This document shows, piece after piece, positions 1 to 7,504 of a stretch of 10,770 nt of DNA (positions are counted from its first letter, which is position 1; every line of letters starts with the position of its first letter). This DNA comes from Fusobacteriota bacterium (GTDB taxonomy: Bacteria; Fusobacteriota; Fusobacteriia; Fusobacteriales; Fusobacteriaceae). Both the position numbers and the translations under genes were made by a program. The notes under the pieces were generated by a model. The model did not search any database and was not told the origin of the DNA. It saw nothing but the letters and a program-made list of their open reading frames with translations. The DNA is taken from assembly GCA_023389595.1 (NCBI GenBank), contig JAEWEF010000001.1, positions 1-10,770 of the forward strand, in the 5' to 3' direction.

Positions 1-372
1 CAAAAATCTTTAGAAAGTTTTTTTAGTATATTTAAAGATATTTTTGTAGGACTTGGTCAACTATTCGCAGGAAAAATAAGTAAAGATGATATTTCTGGCC
101 CGATAGGAGTAATTAAAATCATAGGAAATAGTGCACAGATGGGGGTAGTTAATCTTGCCTTTATGATAGCGATACTTTCTATTAATATAGGTTGTTTAAA
201 TTTAGTTCCAATACCAGCACTTGACGGAGGTCGCATTCTTTTTATAATTCTTGAAATGTTAGGTATAAAAGTGAATAAGAGAACGGAGGAAAATATTCAC
301 AGAGTAGGTATGCTAGCACTTATGGTATTAATAATAGCTGTTAGTTTTAACGACATTTTGAAAATTTTTTAG
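1..372 (+). CDS. rseP: RseP/RIP-type site-2 zinc metalloprotease, 3' part only
   Basis: The reading frame is open from the first base and ends at TAG 370-372, so the 5' end lies outside the window and only the last 123 residues are visible. The fragment carries the conserved DISGPIGVIKI segment (residues 30-40) and the second active-site element NLVPIPALDGGR (67-78). In site-2 proteases the aspartate of this LDG motif (Asp75 here) is a zinc ligand. Hydrophobic stretches at about 49-69 and 103-116 fit the last two membrane segments. The HExxH motif and PDZ domain would lie upstream. In the family, these inner-membrane enzymes cut transmembrane substrates such as anti-sigma factors. No intrinsic terminator follows, and a new promoter starts 21 bp downstream. 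An ATG at 139 is an internal methionine and not the start. Confidence 0.93.
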   Translation, partial: QKSLESFFSIFKDIFVGLGQLFAGKISKDDISGPIGVIKIIGNSAQMGVVNLAFMIAILSINIGCLNLVPIPALDGGRILFIILEMLGIKVNKRTEENIHRVGMLALMVLIIAVSFNDILKIF

Positions 373-393
373 GCAATATTAGTAATAAATATA

Positions 394-422
394 TTGAAAA
401 AATACACAAAATCGTATATAAT
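394..422 (+). promoter_or_regulatory. Sigma-70-type promoter for the downstream regulator unit
   Basis: TTGAAA at 394-399 and a perfect TATAAT at 417-422 are separated by exactly 17 bp, matching the housekeeping consensus at 11 of 12 positions. Transcription would start near 429, leaving a leader of about 49 nt before the ATG at 478. It lies in the only sizeable non-coding gap in the left part of the window (373-477). Nothing resembling a -24/-12 sigma-54 promoter is seen there. Confidence 0.8.
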
Positions 423-477
423 ACAAAATGACATAAAAATAAAAAGAATGTTTATTTCTGAAAAAGGAGGAATGTAA

Positions 478-1863
478 ATGAAAAACACAATTTTGGCTAT
501 TTCTGATAAAAAAGAGATATTGAAACAGATAAGAAAAGAATTGTCTGAACATTACGAAGTAATAACTTTTAATAATTTATTAGACGCCATAGATATGATA
601 AGAGAAAGTGATTTTGATATAATATTACTAGATGAAAAATTGGGAAAATTTAGCGTTGAAGAGGCGAAGAAAAAATTAAGTAGCATAGGAAAAGATTTCA
701 TTACTATGGTGCTTGTAGACGAAATTGACGACAGAAAAATAGAACAATTTACAAGAGAAGGAATATATGCCTACTTGAAAAAACCTGTGTCTCTATCAGA
801 AGTAGATTTAATGATACCTCCGGCTTTCAGCAGTCTGAAGATAATAAAAGAAAATAAAAGATTAGAGCAAAGAATTTTATCGATAGAAGAAGAAAGTGAA
901 ATTATAGGACAATCTTCTAAGATAAGAGATGTTAAAAGTTTAATAGAAAAAGTTGCAGTAAGTGATTTACCAGTTTTAATTATCGGTGAAACCGGTTCTG
1001 GAAAAGATATAATAGCTAAGGATATATGCAGGAAAAGTGACAGAAGAAAAAATGGATACGCTCAAATTAGCTGTGTAATCTATCCGGACGAACTGATAGA
1101 AAGAGAATTGTTCGGTTACGAAAGAGGAGCTTTTCCTGGAGCAAACACTAGCAAAAAAGGTCTTCTGGAGGAAATGGATGGAGGAACTATCTACATAGAG
1201 GACATAGCAAAAATGGATATGAAAGTTCAAGGAAGATTCTTGAAGTGTATCGAGTACGGAGAATTTAAAAGAGTTGGTGGAAATAAACTAAGAAAGGTCG
1301 ACGTGAGATTTATAGTTGGCACAGATATAGATCTTAAAGAAGAAACTAGTAAAGGAAAATTTAGAAAAGATTTATTTCACAGACTAACTACCTTCCCTAT
1401 AGAAGTTCCTGCGTTAAGAGACAGAAAAGAAGATATTCCTCTACTGGCAAACTTCTTCTTAAATAAAGCTGTTAAAGTTTTACACAGGGATACTCCAGTT
1501 ATTTCTGGAGAAGCTATGAAATTTTTAATGGAATATTCTTATCCTGGAAATATAATGGAATTAAAAAACATAATAGAGAGAATGGCTTTACTATCTAAAG
1601 ATAAAATAATGGATGTAGAACATCTACCTCTTGAAATAAAAATGAAGTCTGACACTGTTGAAAATAAGACTGTTGTGGGAGTTGGACCTCTTAAAGAAAT
1701 ACTTGAACAAGGAATTTACAACCTTGAAGATGTTGAAAGAGTTGTTATAGCCATAGCATTACAAAAAACTAGATGGAACAAACAAGAAACATCAAAAGTT
1801 CTAGGAATAGGTAGAACGACTTTATATGAAAAAATAAGAAAATACGGTTTAGACATAAAGTAA
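478..1863 (+). CDS. NtrC/PspF-family AAA+ regulator with degenerate receiver and altered sigma-54-contact and ATPase motifs
   Basis: The 461-residue protein has three parts. Residues 1-115 form a receiver-like domain: Asp52 sits at the phosphoacceptor position and Lys102 is kept, but the usual acidic pair is Ser9-Asp10 and the conserved Thr/Ser is Val80. Residues 141-388 form a sigma-54 activator-type AAA+ domain with Walker A GETGSGKD (170-177) and arginine fingers Arg296 and Arg302. Residues 412-459 form a Fis-type helix-turn-helix. Several hallmark residues are changed: GAFPGA (217-222) instead of GAFTGA, Glu-Asp (241-242) instead of Walker B Asp-Glu, Ser198 where PspF has its switch Asn, Asp283 at the sensor I Asn, and Met360 at the sensor II Arg. 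It probably binds DNA and may bind nucleotide, but classical sigma-54 remodelling is unlikely (inference). The start is fixed by AGGAGG at 465-470, 7 nt before ATG. ppiD-like and dnaG follow. Confidence 0.9.
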   Translation: MKNTILAISDKKEILKQIRKELSEHYEVITFNNLLDAIDMIRESDFDIILLDEKLGKFSVEEAKKKLSSIGKDFITMVLVDEIDDRKIEQFTREGIYAYLKKPVSLSEVDLMIPPAFSSLKIIKENKRLEQRILSIEEESEIIGQSSKIRDVKSLIEKVAVSDLPVLIIGETGSGKDIIAKDICRKSDRRKNGYAQISCVIYPDELIERELFGYERGAFPGANTSKKGLLEEMDGGTIYIEDIAKMDMKVQGRFLKCIEYGEFKRVGGNKLRKVDVRFIVGTDIDLKEETSKGKFRKDLFHRLTTFPIEVPALRDRKEDIPLLANFFLNKAVKVLHRDTPVISGEAMKFLMEYSYPGNIMELKNIIERMALLSKDKIMDVEHLPLEIKMKSDTVENKTVVGVGPLKEILEQGIYNLEDVERVVIAIALQKTRWNKQETSKVLGIGRTTLYEKIRKYGLDIK

Positions 1864-1885
1864 TAATAAGTATACAGGAGGAAAA

Positions 1886-3586
1886 ATGTCTATTAGAAAA
1901 TTTCGTAAAAAAATGAAACCTTTTATCGTAGTTATGACAGTTGTATTTATTTTGTCATTAGTTTATGGTGGGTATTCTAGTATGAGAATAAATAGAGCAA
2001 ACAAAAAAGCACAGGAAGCTTTTAGAATTAACGGACAATATATCCAAAAAGTTGAAGTTGAAAGAGCGAAAAACGAAATACAAAACACGCTTTCGTCAAA
2101 CGCTGCTAACAGAAAAGTAGAATTTGATCAAGACTATCTTACAGTTAGAGCTATAGATCTTGTTATAAGAAATACATTAATAGAAGAGGCTGCTAAAAAA
2201 CTTGGTGTAAAAGTTAGTAGTTCGGAAGTTAATAGAGAATATAAAAATACGGAAGACGCTATAGGAAATAAGGATCAATTTAATACGATGCTAAGAGTTA
2301 ACGGCTTTACAAAAGATTCTTATAAAGATGCTATAAAGAAAGAACTTACTTCAAGAAAAATAGTAGAAAAACTTTTTTCAGAAGTTACAGATGAAGAAGT
2401 GAATAACTTAAGAAGTCAACGTGAATTAAAGAGAACTGAAGAAAATATAAATGATATAAAACATTCTATAGTCGACAATAAAATATCGGATCTTATATAC
2501 GCTTTGGAAAAAGAAATGAAAATAGAAGAAATTGCTCCCGAATATGAAAACTTTATGGAAAAAGAAGAATTTACTTATGAGAATGTATCTGTTACTAATG
2601 TTAATATTGCAACAATAATGGAAGATTTAGCATATTTTGGTGTACCAAAAGATAAATTAAGAGATGAGGCAGTAAAATATATAAACGACATTTTAAAAAA
2701 TATAAAAATTGCAAGAGATAATGGAGTAGTTATAGATGAAAAAATGAGTCTTTCTCAAGCACTTTCTGAATATGAGAAAAGGCTTAGAAATAAATTGATG
2801 TCTGAAGTGAAATATACAGACCAAGATCTAGTAAACTATTTTAACGCCAACAAGAAAAATTATTCTGTCGATCCAACTGCTACAGCAAAGATGTTATATA
2901 TTTCAGTTTACCCAGATGAAAACGATAAAAAAATAGCGGAAGATGAGGCTAAAAAAATTCTTGCAGAAGTTACTCCAGAAAATTTTGAACAAAAAGGAAG
3001 AGAGCTTATCAAAAGTAAAAATTATATATATGAAGATTTGGGAGTATTTTTAAAGGGGCAAATGGTAAAACCTTTTGAAGATGCAGTTGCTTCTGGGAAA
3101 TCTGGAGAAATTTATAAGGATGTAGTAAATACGAGTTACGGTAGTCATGTCGTATATGTAATTTCTAATGGTGAAAAGGATGGAAAATATAGTGCAAAAC
3201 ATATTTTAGTTCCCGTTAAAACTTCTGAAGCAACTTTTGAAAGAATAAATGAAAGAGCAAATAAACTAGCTGAAGACATAAGAAATAATAAAATTACATT
3301 CGATAATGCCGTAGAAAAAAATAACGATCTGGTTATAGTGAGAGATGATGCGACTTTTAATGGAGAAACAAATTCTCATCCTATAGTAAAAGAAATAATT
3401 GATAGCAATCTGAATGAAGTAAAAATAGGAAAGGTAAATGACGAAACTATAGTTGTTTATCAAAAAACTAACGAACAAAAATATAAAGAAAATTCTTACG
3501 ATGAAGTTAAGAACGAAGTGAAATTAGATTTCTTAAATAATAAAGTAAACGAAAAAATAAAAAAATTAAATTTAAATACTAAATAG
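1886..3586 (+). CDS. Membrane-anchored SurA/PpiD-like peptidyl-prolyl isomerase (periplasmic chaperone)
   Basis: The 566-residue protein has a basic N-terminus and one membrane segment at about 12-29, with no cleavage site evident. This predicts an inner-membrane anchor with the rest in the periplasm. Residues 45-165 resemble the SurA N-terminal chaperone helices. Residues 330-428 form a parvulin-type domain with the signatures LGVFLKGQMVKPFEDAV (385-401) and GSHVVYVI (419-426). A second copy begins with the canonical SAKHILV (436-442), but its middle is not recognisable, so it looks degenerate. In the family such proteins help fold outer-membrane or secreted proteins. AGGAGG at 1876-1881 lies 4 nt before ATG, and the gene starts 22 nt after the AAA+ regulator, so the two are probably cotranscribed. 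Whether to call it PpiD or SurA is open: the anchor favours PpiD, the domain order does not decide. Confidence 0.85.
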   Translation: MSIRKFRKKMKPFIVVMTVVFILSLVYGGYSSMRINRANKKAQEAFRINGQYIQKVEVERAKNEIQNTLSSNAANRKVEFDQDYLTVRAIDLVIRNTLIEEAAKKLGVKVSSSEVNREYKNTEDAIGNKDQFNTMLRVNGFTKDSYKDAIKKELTSRKIVEKLFSEVTDEEVNNLRSQRELKRTEENINDIKHSIVDNKISDLIYALEKEMKIEEIAPEYENFMEKEEFTYENVSVTNVNIATIMEDLAYFGVPKDKLRDEAVKYINDILKNIKIARDNGVVIDEKMSLSQALSEYEKRLRNKLMSEVKYTDQDLVNYFNANKKNYSVDPTATAKMLYISVYPDENDKKIAEDEAKKILAEVTPENFEQKGRELIKSKNYIYEDLGVFLKGQMVKPFEDAVASGKSGEIYKDVVNTSYGSHVVYVISNGEKDGKYSAKHILVPVKTSEATFERINERANKLAEDIRNNKITFDNAVEKNNDLVIVRDDATFNGETNSHPIVKEIIDSNLNEVKIGKVNDETIVVYQKTNEQKYKENSYDEVKNEVKLDFLNNKVNEKIKKLNLNTK

Positions 3587-3587
3587 C

Positions 3588-3611
3588 AGGGGAATATTTT
3601 TATTCCCCTTT
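3588..3611 (+). terminator. Weak intrinsic terminator/attenuator between the isomerase gene and dnaG
   Basis: A perfect 9-bp stem pairs AGGGGAATA (3588-3596) with TATTCCCCT (3601-3609) around a TTTT loop. It begins 2 nt after the upstream stop codon. The T run after the stem is only TT before a G, so termination is probably partial, leaving dnaG and rpoD readable from the upstream promoter. The placement recalls the leaky terminator before dnaG in the E. coli rpsU-dnaG-rpoD operon (family knowledge). The functional parallel is inferred. Confidence 0.6.
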
Positions 3612-3625
3612 GTCAGATAAATTTA

Positions 3626-3631
3626 GAGGTG
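3626..3631 (+). promoter_or_regulatory. Ribosome binding site that fixes the dnaG start
   Basis: GAGGTG lies 5 nt before ATG 3637 and matches the anti-Shine-Dalgarno complement. It rules out a longer reading from TTG 3610, which would begin in the 3' arm of the preceding hairpin with no ribosome site of its own. Confidence 0.75.
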
Positions 3632-3636
3632 GGAGT

Positions 3637-5451
3637 ATGGCGTACAGAGACGAAGATATACAAAAATTACTTGACAATCTAAAAATAGAAGAAGTCGTTG
3701 GAGAATTTGTAGACTTAAAAAAAGCGGGATCTTCTTACAAGGGACTTTGTCCTTTTCACGCCGATACTAATCCTTCTTTTATGGTTAATCCTGCAAAAAA
3801 TATATGTAAATGTTTTTCTTGTGGTGCGGGAGGGAATCCCATAACTTTTTACTCAAAATATAAAAATATAAGTTTTGAAGATGCAGCATCAGAACTTGCA
3901 AAAAAATATGGATATACTCTCAGAAAAATATTAAGTGATAACAAAAAAAATTCTGAATTGGAAAAATATTATGAAATTATGGATCAAGCCCATAAATTTT
4001 ATATGAAAAAAATTTTTGAATTAGAAAGCAGAAACGCTCTCGAATATTTATCGAAAAGAAATTTTGACAGCAATATAATAAACGAAAATCAACTTGGATA
4101 CGCTCCAAATAAAAGAACGGCCTTGCACGATCACTTAATCTCAAACGGATACGAAGTAAAAGATTTATTAGAGTTGGGATTGATAAAAGAAAATGAAGAA
4201 GGAAGACGTTACGATGCGTTTAGAAACAGAATAATTTTTCCAATCTATTCAGAATACGGTAGAGTTATAGCGTTTGGTGGAAGAACTTTAGAAACTTCAA
4301 AAGAGATTCCAAAATATATTAATTCACCAGACACTCCCATATTTAAAAAGGGAAGAAACATTTATGGTATAGAGAGAAAAAGAATTATTAAATCAAAAAA
4401 TTATGCAATAATGATGGAAGGATACATGGATGTGTTATCTGCATATTCACATGGATTTGATACCTGTGTTGCACCACTTGGAACGGCACTAACACCAGAG
4501 CAAGTATCTCTATTAAAAAAATATACAGAGAATATTATTCTTTCATTCGATATGGATAACGCCGGATTATCCGCAACAGAAAAGGCAGCATTTTTATTGA
4601 AACAGCAGGGATTCAATATAAGGGTTATAAGTTTTGAAAATGCAAAAGATCCGGATGAATTTTTAAGTAAGTATGGCAAGCAAGAATTTTTAAAAAATGT
4701 TAAAAACTCTCTAGAAATATTTGACTTTTTATATGAAACGTACAAGAATTTGTACAACATAAATGATAATATAGGTAGACAAAAATTTGTCGAAAGATTT
4801 AAAGATTTTTTTTCATATTTACCTAATAAATTTATAAAAGAAATGTACATATCTAAACTTTCAGATAAGTTGAATATGTCAAAAGATATATTGTCAGATT
4901 TTTTGATAAAAAATAATTACAGAAAAAAAATTAAGACAGAAAATGAAGTAAAAATAGTTGTAAAACCTATTAAAAATTTAATAGAAATGGAAGTAATAAA
5001 TTATCTTTTTATTAAACCTTCTAGATATGTTTTTTTTAAAAACGAAGATTTTTATGAAGAATTACCAAAAAAAATTTTAAAACTTTTTTTTGGTAGGGTA
5101 GAAAATTTATCAACAAAGCAAACTGATGTTTTGATTAAGGAATTCAATAAATTTTTAACTACTGCTGAAGAATTTAGTGAAGAAGAAAAAAGGACTTGTA
5201 GAAATATCGTGATTTTAGGAGTGATGCCTCTTGACGAATCTGGAATAGGTGCTAGTGAAGAGTTACAGCTTTTTAAAAGTTTTATTAGGTATCAGATAAA
5301 ATCAAAAAAATTAAAAGAAGACAAAAATATAGAATTTTTAGTAGATAAAAAAAGAGCAGAAAGAGAAATGGAATCAATAAAAGATTTAGAATCACTTATC
5401 AAAATTTATAACGAAAAGTTAAAAAAATTTTTTTGGGAGGATATCAATTGA
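3637..5451 (+). CDS. dnaG: DNA primase DnaG
   Basis: The 604-residue primase makes RNA primers for replication forks. The N-terminal CHC2 zinc finger shows Cys38, His41, Cys59 and Cys62. The catalytic core includes AFRNRIIFPIYSEYGRVIAF (194-213). The TOPRIM fold has the catalytic glutamate in EGYMD (Glu261) and the metal-binding Asp305 and Asp307 in SFDMDNAG. The region after about 400 is poorly conserved and should be the helicase-binding C-terminal domain. It is rich in Lys and Phe and carries several 8-nt A or T runs (4806-5091). Length is normal for the family. ATG 3637 is chosen because GAGGTG precedes it and the protein then begins MAYRDEDIQKLL, typical for DnaG. The TGA stop overlaps the rpoD start by 4 nt, indicating coupled expression of primase and sigma factor. 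Confidence 0.96.
   Translation: MAYRDEDIQKLLDNLKIEEVVGEFVDLKKAGSSYKGLCPFHADTNPSFMVNPAKNICKCFSCGAGGNPITFYSKYKNISFEDAASELAKKYGYTLRKILSDNKKNSELEKYYEIMDQAHKFYMKKIFELESRNALEYLSKRNFDSNIINENQLGYAPNKRTALHDHLISNGYEVKDLLELGLIKENEEGRRYDAFRNRIIFPIYSEYGRVIAFGGRTLETSKEIPKYINSPDTPIFKKGRNIYGIERKRIIKSKNYAIMMEGYMDVLSAYSHGFDTCVAPLGTALTPEQVSLLKKYTENIILSFDMDNAGLSATEKAAFLLKQQGFNIRVISFENAKDPDEFLSKYGKQEFLKNVKNSLEIFDFLYETYKNLYNINDNIGRQKFVERFKDFFSYLPNKFIKEMYISKLSDKLNMSKDILSDFLIKNNYRKKIKTENEVKIVVKPIKNLIEMEVINYLFIKPSRYVFFKNEDFYEELPKKILKLFFGRVENLSTKQTDVLIKEFNKFLTTAEEFSEEEKRTCRNIVILGVMPLDESGIGASEELQLFKSFIRYQIKSKKLKEDKNIEFLVDKKRAEREMESIKDLESLIKIYNEKLKKFFWEDIN
5435..5440 (+). promoter_or_regulatory. Ribosome binding site for rpoD, inside the end of dnaG
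   Basis: GGGAGG lies 7 nt before TTG 5448. An alternative TTG at 5433 overlaps this site and has no site of its own, so 5448 is the likely start. The site lies within the last dnaG codons, so ribosomes finishing dnaG pass over it, which favours translational coupling. Confidence 0.75.
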
Positions 5452-6674
5452 GAGATTTAATTAGAAGTGATAAAATACGTGGAATCATTCAAAAAGCTAC
5501 AAAAGATAAAATAATTACTTACGAAGAAATAAACGAAGAATTAAAAGATGAATTTCCAATTGAAACTATTGAAAAACTTATAGAGTTAATGATAGAAGAA
5601 GAAATAAAAGTTGTAAGTGCGTCAGATTATGACAGCATCAAGAAAAAAACAAAAAAAGATAAGAAAAAAGTTGAGAAACATACAGAATCAGACATTGAAG
5701 ATGTTGATACAATTGATATTCCGGAAGAAAGAGAAATTCTTGAAGAACGTTTCGATTATATGGAAGAATTTAATCCGGAAGAGGCAGAAGAGATAAGTGA
5801 GGAAGAACTTAGCAACGAAAAATTACTGAATCTTGGTAACGATAAAGTTGACGAACCTATTAAAATGTATCTGAGAGAAATAGGACAAATACCTCTTCTT
5901 ACTCACGAAGAAGAAATAGAATATGCAAAAAAATCTGCCGAAGGTGACATTGAAGCTAGTAAAAAACTTGTTGAATCAAACTTGAGATTGGTAGTTAGCA
6001 TTGCTAAAAAACATACTAACAGAGGCCTTAAGTTACTCGATTTAATACAGGAAGGCAACATCGGTCTTATGAAGTCGGTTGAAAAATTTGAATACACTAA
6101 GGGATACAAATTTTCAACATATGCAACTTGGTGGATAAGACAAGCCATTACAAGAGCTATAGCTGATCAAGGAAGAACTATCAGAATTCCGGTTCATATG
6201 ATAGAAACTATTAATAAGATAAAAAAAGAATCTAGAATTTATTTGCAAGAAACTGGAAGGGACGCTTCTCCAGAAATAATAGCTGAAAGACTTAATATGG
6301 AGCCTGAAAAAGTAAAAACTATACTTGAAATGAATCAGGAACCTATATCTCTTGAAACTCCTGTTGGAAGTGAAGAGGATAGCGAACTTGGAGATTTTGT
6401 TGAAGATCACAAAACAACAAGTCCTTACGAAGCAACAAATATTTCAATTTTAAGAGAAGAATTAAATTCCGTTTTGGGCACTCTTAGTCAGAGGGAAGAA
6501 CAAGTTTTAAGACATAGATACGGACTTGATGACAGCTCTCCAAAAACTCTTGAAGAAGTTGGAAAAATTTTTAATGTAACAAGAGAAAGAATTAGACAGA
6601 TAGAAGTAAAGGCACTTAGAAAACTTAGACATCCTAGCAGAAAAAAAAGATTGGAAGACTTTAAGGGAGAATAG
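5448..6674 (+). CDS. rpoD: Primary (housekeeping) RNA polymerase sigma factor RpoD/SigA
   Basis: The 408-residue group 1 sigma factor directs RNA polymerase to -35/-10 promoters. Region 1.1-like sequence (about 1-55) is followed by a Lys- and Glu-rich linker (60-125). Region 1.2 starts at DEPIKMYLREIGQIPLL (135-151). Region 2 includes LLDLIQEGNIGLMKSVEKF (196-214) and the melting/-10 motif FSTYATWWIRQAITRAI (222-238). Region 3 follows at about 247-330. Region 4 ends with the -35 recognition helix VTRERIRQIEVKALRKLR (377-394). There is no large insert between regions 1 and 2, so it is nearer the SigA size class than the 613-residue E. coli protein. The start is TTG 5448, overlapping the dnaG stop (TTGA). 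Unusual start codons in rpoD may lower translation, but this is inference. The next gene follows after 11 nt. Confidence 0.96.
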   Translation: MRDLIRSDKIRGIIQKATKDKIITYEEINEELKDEFPIETIEKLIELMIEEEIKVVSASDYDSIKKKTKKDKKKVEKHTESDIEDVDTIDIPEEREILEERFDYMEEFNPEEAEEISEEELSNEKLLNLGNDKVDEPIKMYLREIGQIPLLTHEEEIEYAKKSAEGDIEASKKLVESNLRLVVSIAKKHTNRGLKLLDLIQEGNIGLMKSVEKFEYTKGYKFSTYATWWIRQAITRAIADQGRTIRIPVHMIETINKIKKESRIYLQETGRDASPEIIAERLNMEPEKVKTILEMNQEPISLETPVGSEEDSELGDFVEDHKTTSPYEATNISILREELNSVLGTLSQREEQVLRHRYGLDDSSPKTLEEVGKIFNVTRERIRQIEVKALRKLRHPSRKKRLEDFKGE

Positions 6675-6685
6675 TAGGAGGATAG

Positions 6686-7504
6686 ATGAATATCTACGAT
6701 ATTGAAAAAATAATTGTAGAAAATGATTTTAACGAAGAAGATTTTTTAAAATTTATCGAAGAGAAAAATTTGATTGTTGATGATATGACAATTTCTGAAA
6801 GAATTTCTAAAGATTATGAAGATTTGGAAGAAATTGTCGATATATATGAAGTTATAGATACTTATATAGTAGAATTTTTTGACAAATTAAAAGAAAATGG
6901 AGAATTTGAGGAAGAAGGAATAAGTAGAAAACATTTTGGAGAAATATGTTATCTTTCTTTAATTATGCTAAGAGATGGAGTGCATATACTTGATGTTATA
7001 GAAGAGGGCATACTTTCTTTTTTACAATTTTGTCAAAAAGTCGATGGCAATGAACAGAAAATAGAAAAATTTGCCAGAACATATATGCTTTTTGGTATAT
7101 TGAATTATATTAAAAAAGAGTATTTCGAAAGGAAGATGATTTTTAAAAAATACATACACGATGAAAAATATAATTTACATCACGGGCAAAAACCGAGAAG
7201 AATTTTAGACAAGGAAAAAGCAAAAAAATTTAGGGAAGAAAAAGCAAAACTTATAGAAGAAAGAGAAAAAAAACTTGATATGCTTGAAAAACTTGTAGAA
7301 AATCAATTGAAATACGAAAATATACCCTACGTAATTGACGATGAAGAAGTTATACTTTTTGATCACTACTTAGGTCTATACAACAACGCAAAAGACAAGA
7401 CAAAAATTTTAAAAATGTTAAACATTGACGATGAAGAATTCATTAAAAAATTGGGACAAATTTATTTAAAACTGAGTTTATCTGGAGAAAGTATCGCACT
7501 ATGA
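6686..7504 (+). CDS. Divergent sigma-70-like protein of unknown function
   Basis: I do not recognise a named family for this 272-residue, highly charged protein. By eye it resembles RpoD in two places. Residues 102-119 (LDVIEEGILSFLQFCQKV) align without gaps to the region 2.2 core of the neighbouring RpoD (197-214), with 6 of 18 residues identical. Residues 126-147 sit where the -10 melting helix would be. Residues 220-263 align without gaps to RpoD region 4 (350-393), about 10 of 44 identical. The helix that would read the -35 box is acidic (IDDEEFIKKLG), and the melting-helix aromatics are largely missing. Residues 175-205 are probably a long charged helix. There is no signal peptide or membrane segment. 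It may bind RNA polymerase without normal promoter recognition (inference). AGGAGG at 6676-6681 precedes ATG by 4 nt. Its stop overlaps the next start (ATGA). Confidence 0.8.
   Translation: MNIYDIEKIIVENDFNEEDFLKFIEEKNLIVDDMTISERISKDYEDLEEIVDIYEVIDTYIVEFFDKLKENGEFEEEGISRKHFGEICYLSLIMLRDGVHILDVIEEGILSFLQFCQKVDGNEQKIEKFARTYMLFGILNYIKKEYFERKMIFKKYIHDEKYNLHHGQKPRRILDKEKAKKFREEKAKLIEEREKKLDMLEKLVENQLKYENIPYVIDDEEVILFDHYLGLYNNAKDKTKILKMLNIDDEEFIKKLGQIYLKLSLSGESIAL

Noticed and set aside
373..396. Hairpin CAATAT (374-379) / ATATTG (391-396) as a terminator of the protease gene
   Set aside because: Six AT-rich pairs with an 11-nt loop and no T run; too weak.
1316..1332. TTGGCACAGATATAGAT as a sigma-54 -24/-12 element
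   Set aside because: It lies inside coding sequence and lacks the TTGCA-type -12 box at the right distance.
3610..3636. Longer dnaG reading from TTG 3610
   Set aside because: It would start inside the hairpin arm with no ribosome site; ATG 3637 has GAGGTG at 5 nt and gives a typical DnaG N-terminus.
4401..4850. Reverse-strand open frame of about 149 codons inside dnaG (and similar shorter ones elsewhere)
   Set aside because: No ribosome site, low-complexity Phe/Ser/Leu-rich product typical of the antisense of AT-rich genes, and dnaG is certain on the other strand.
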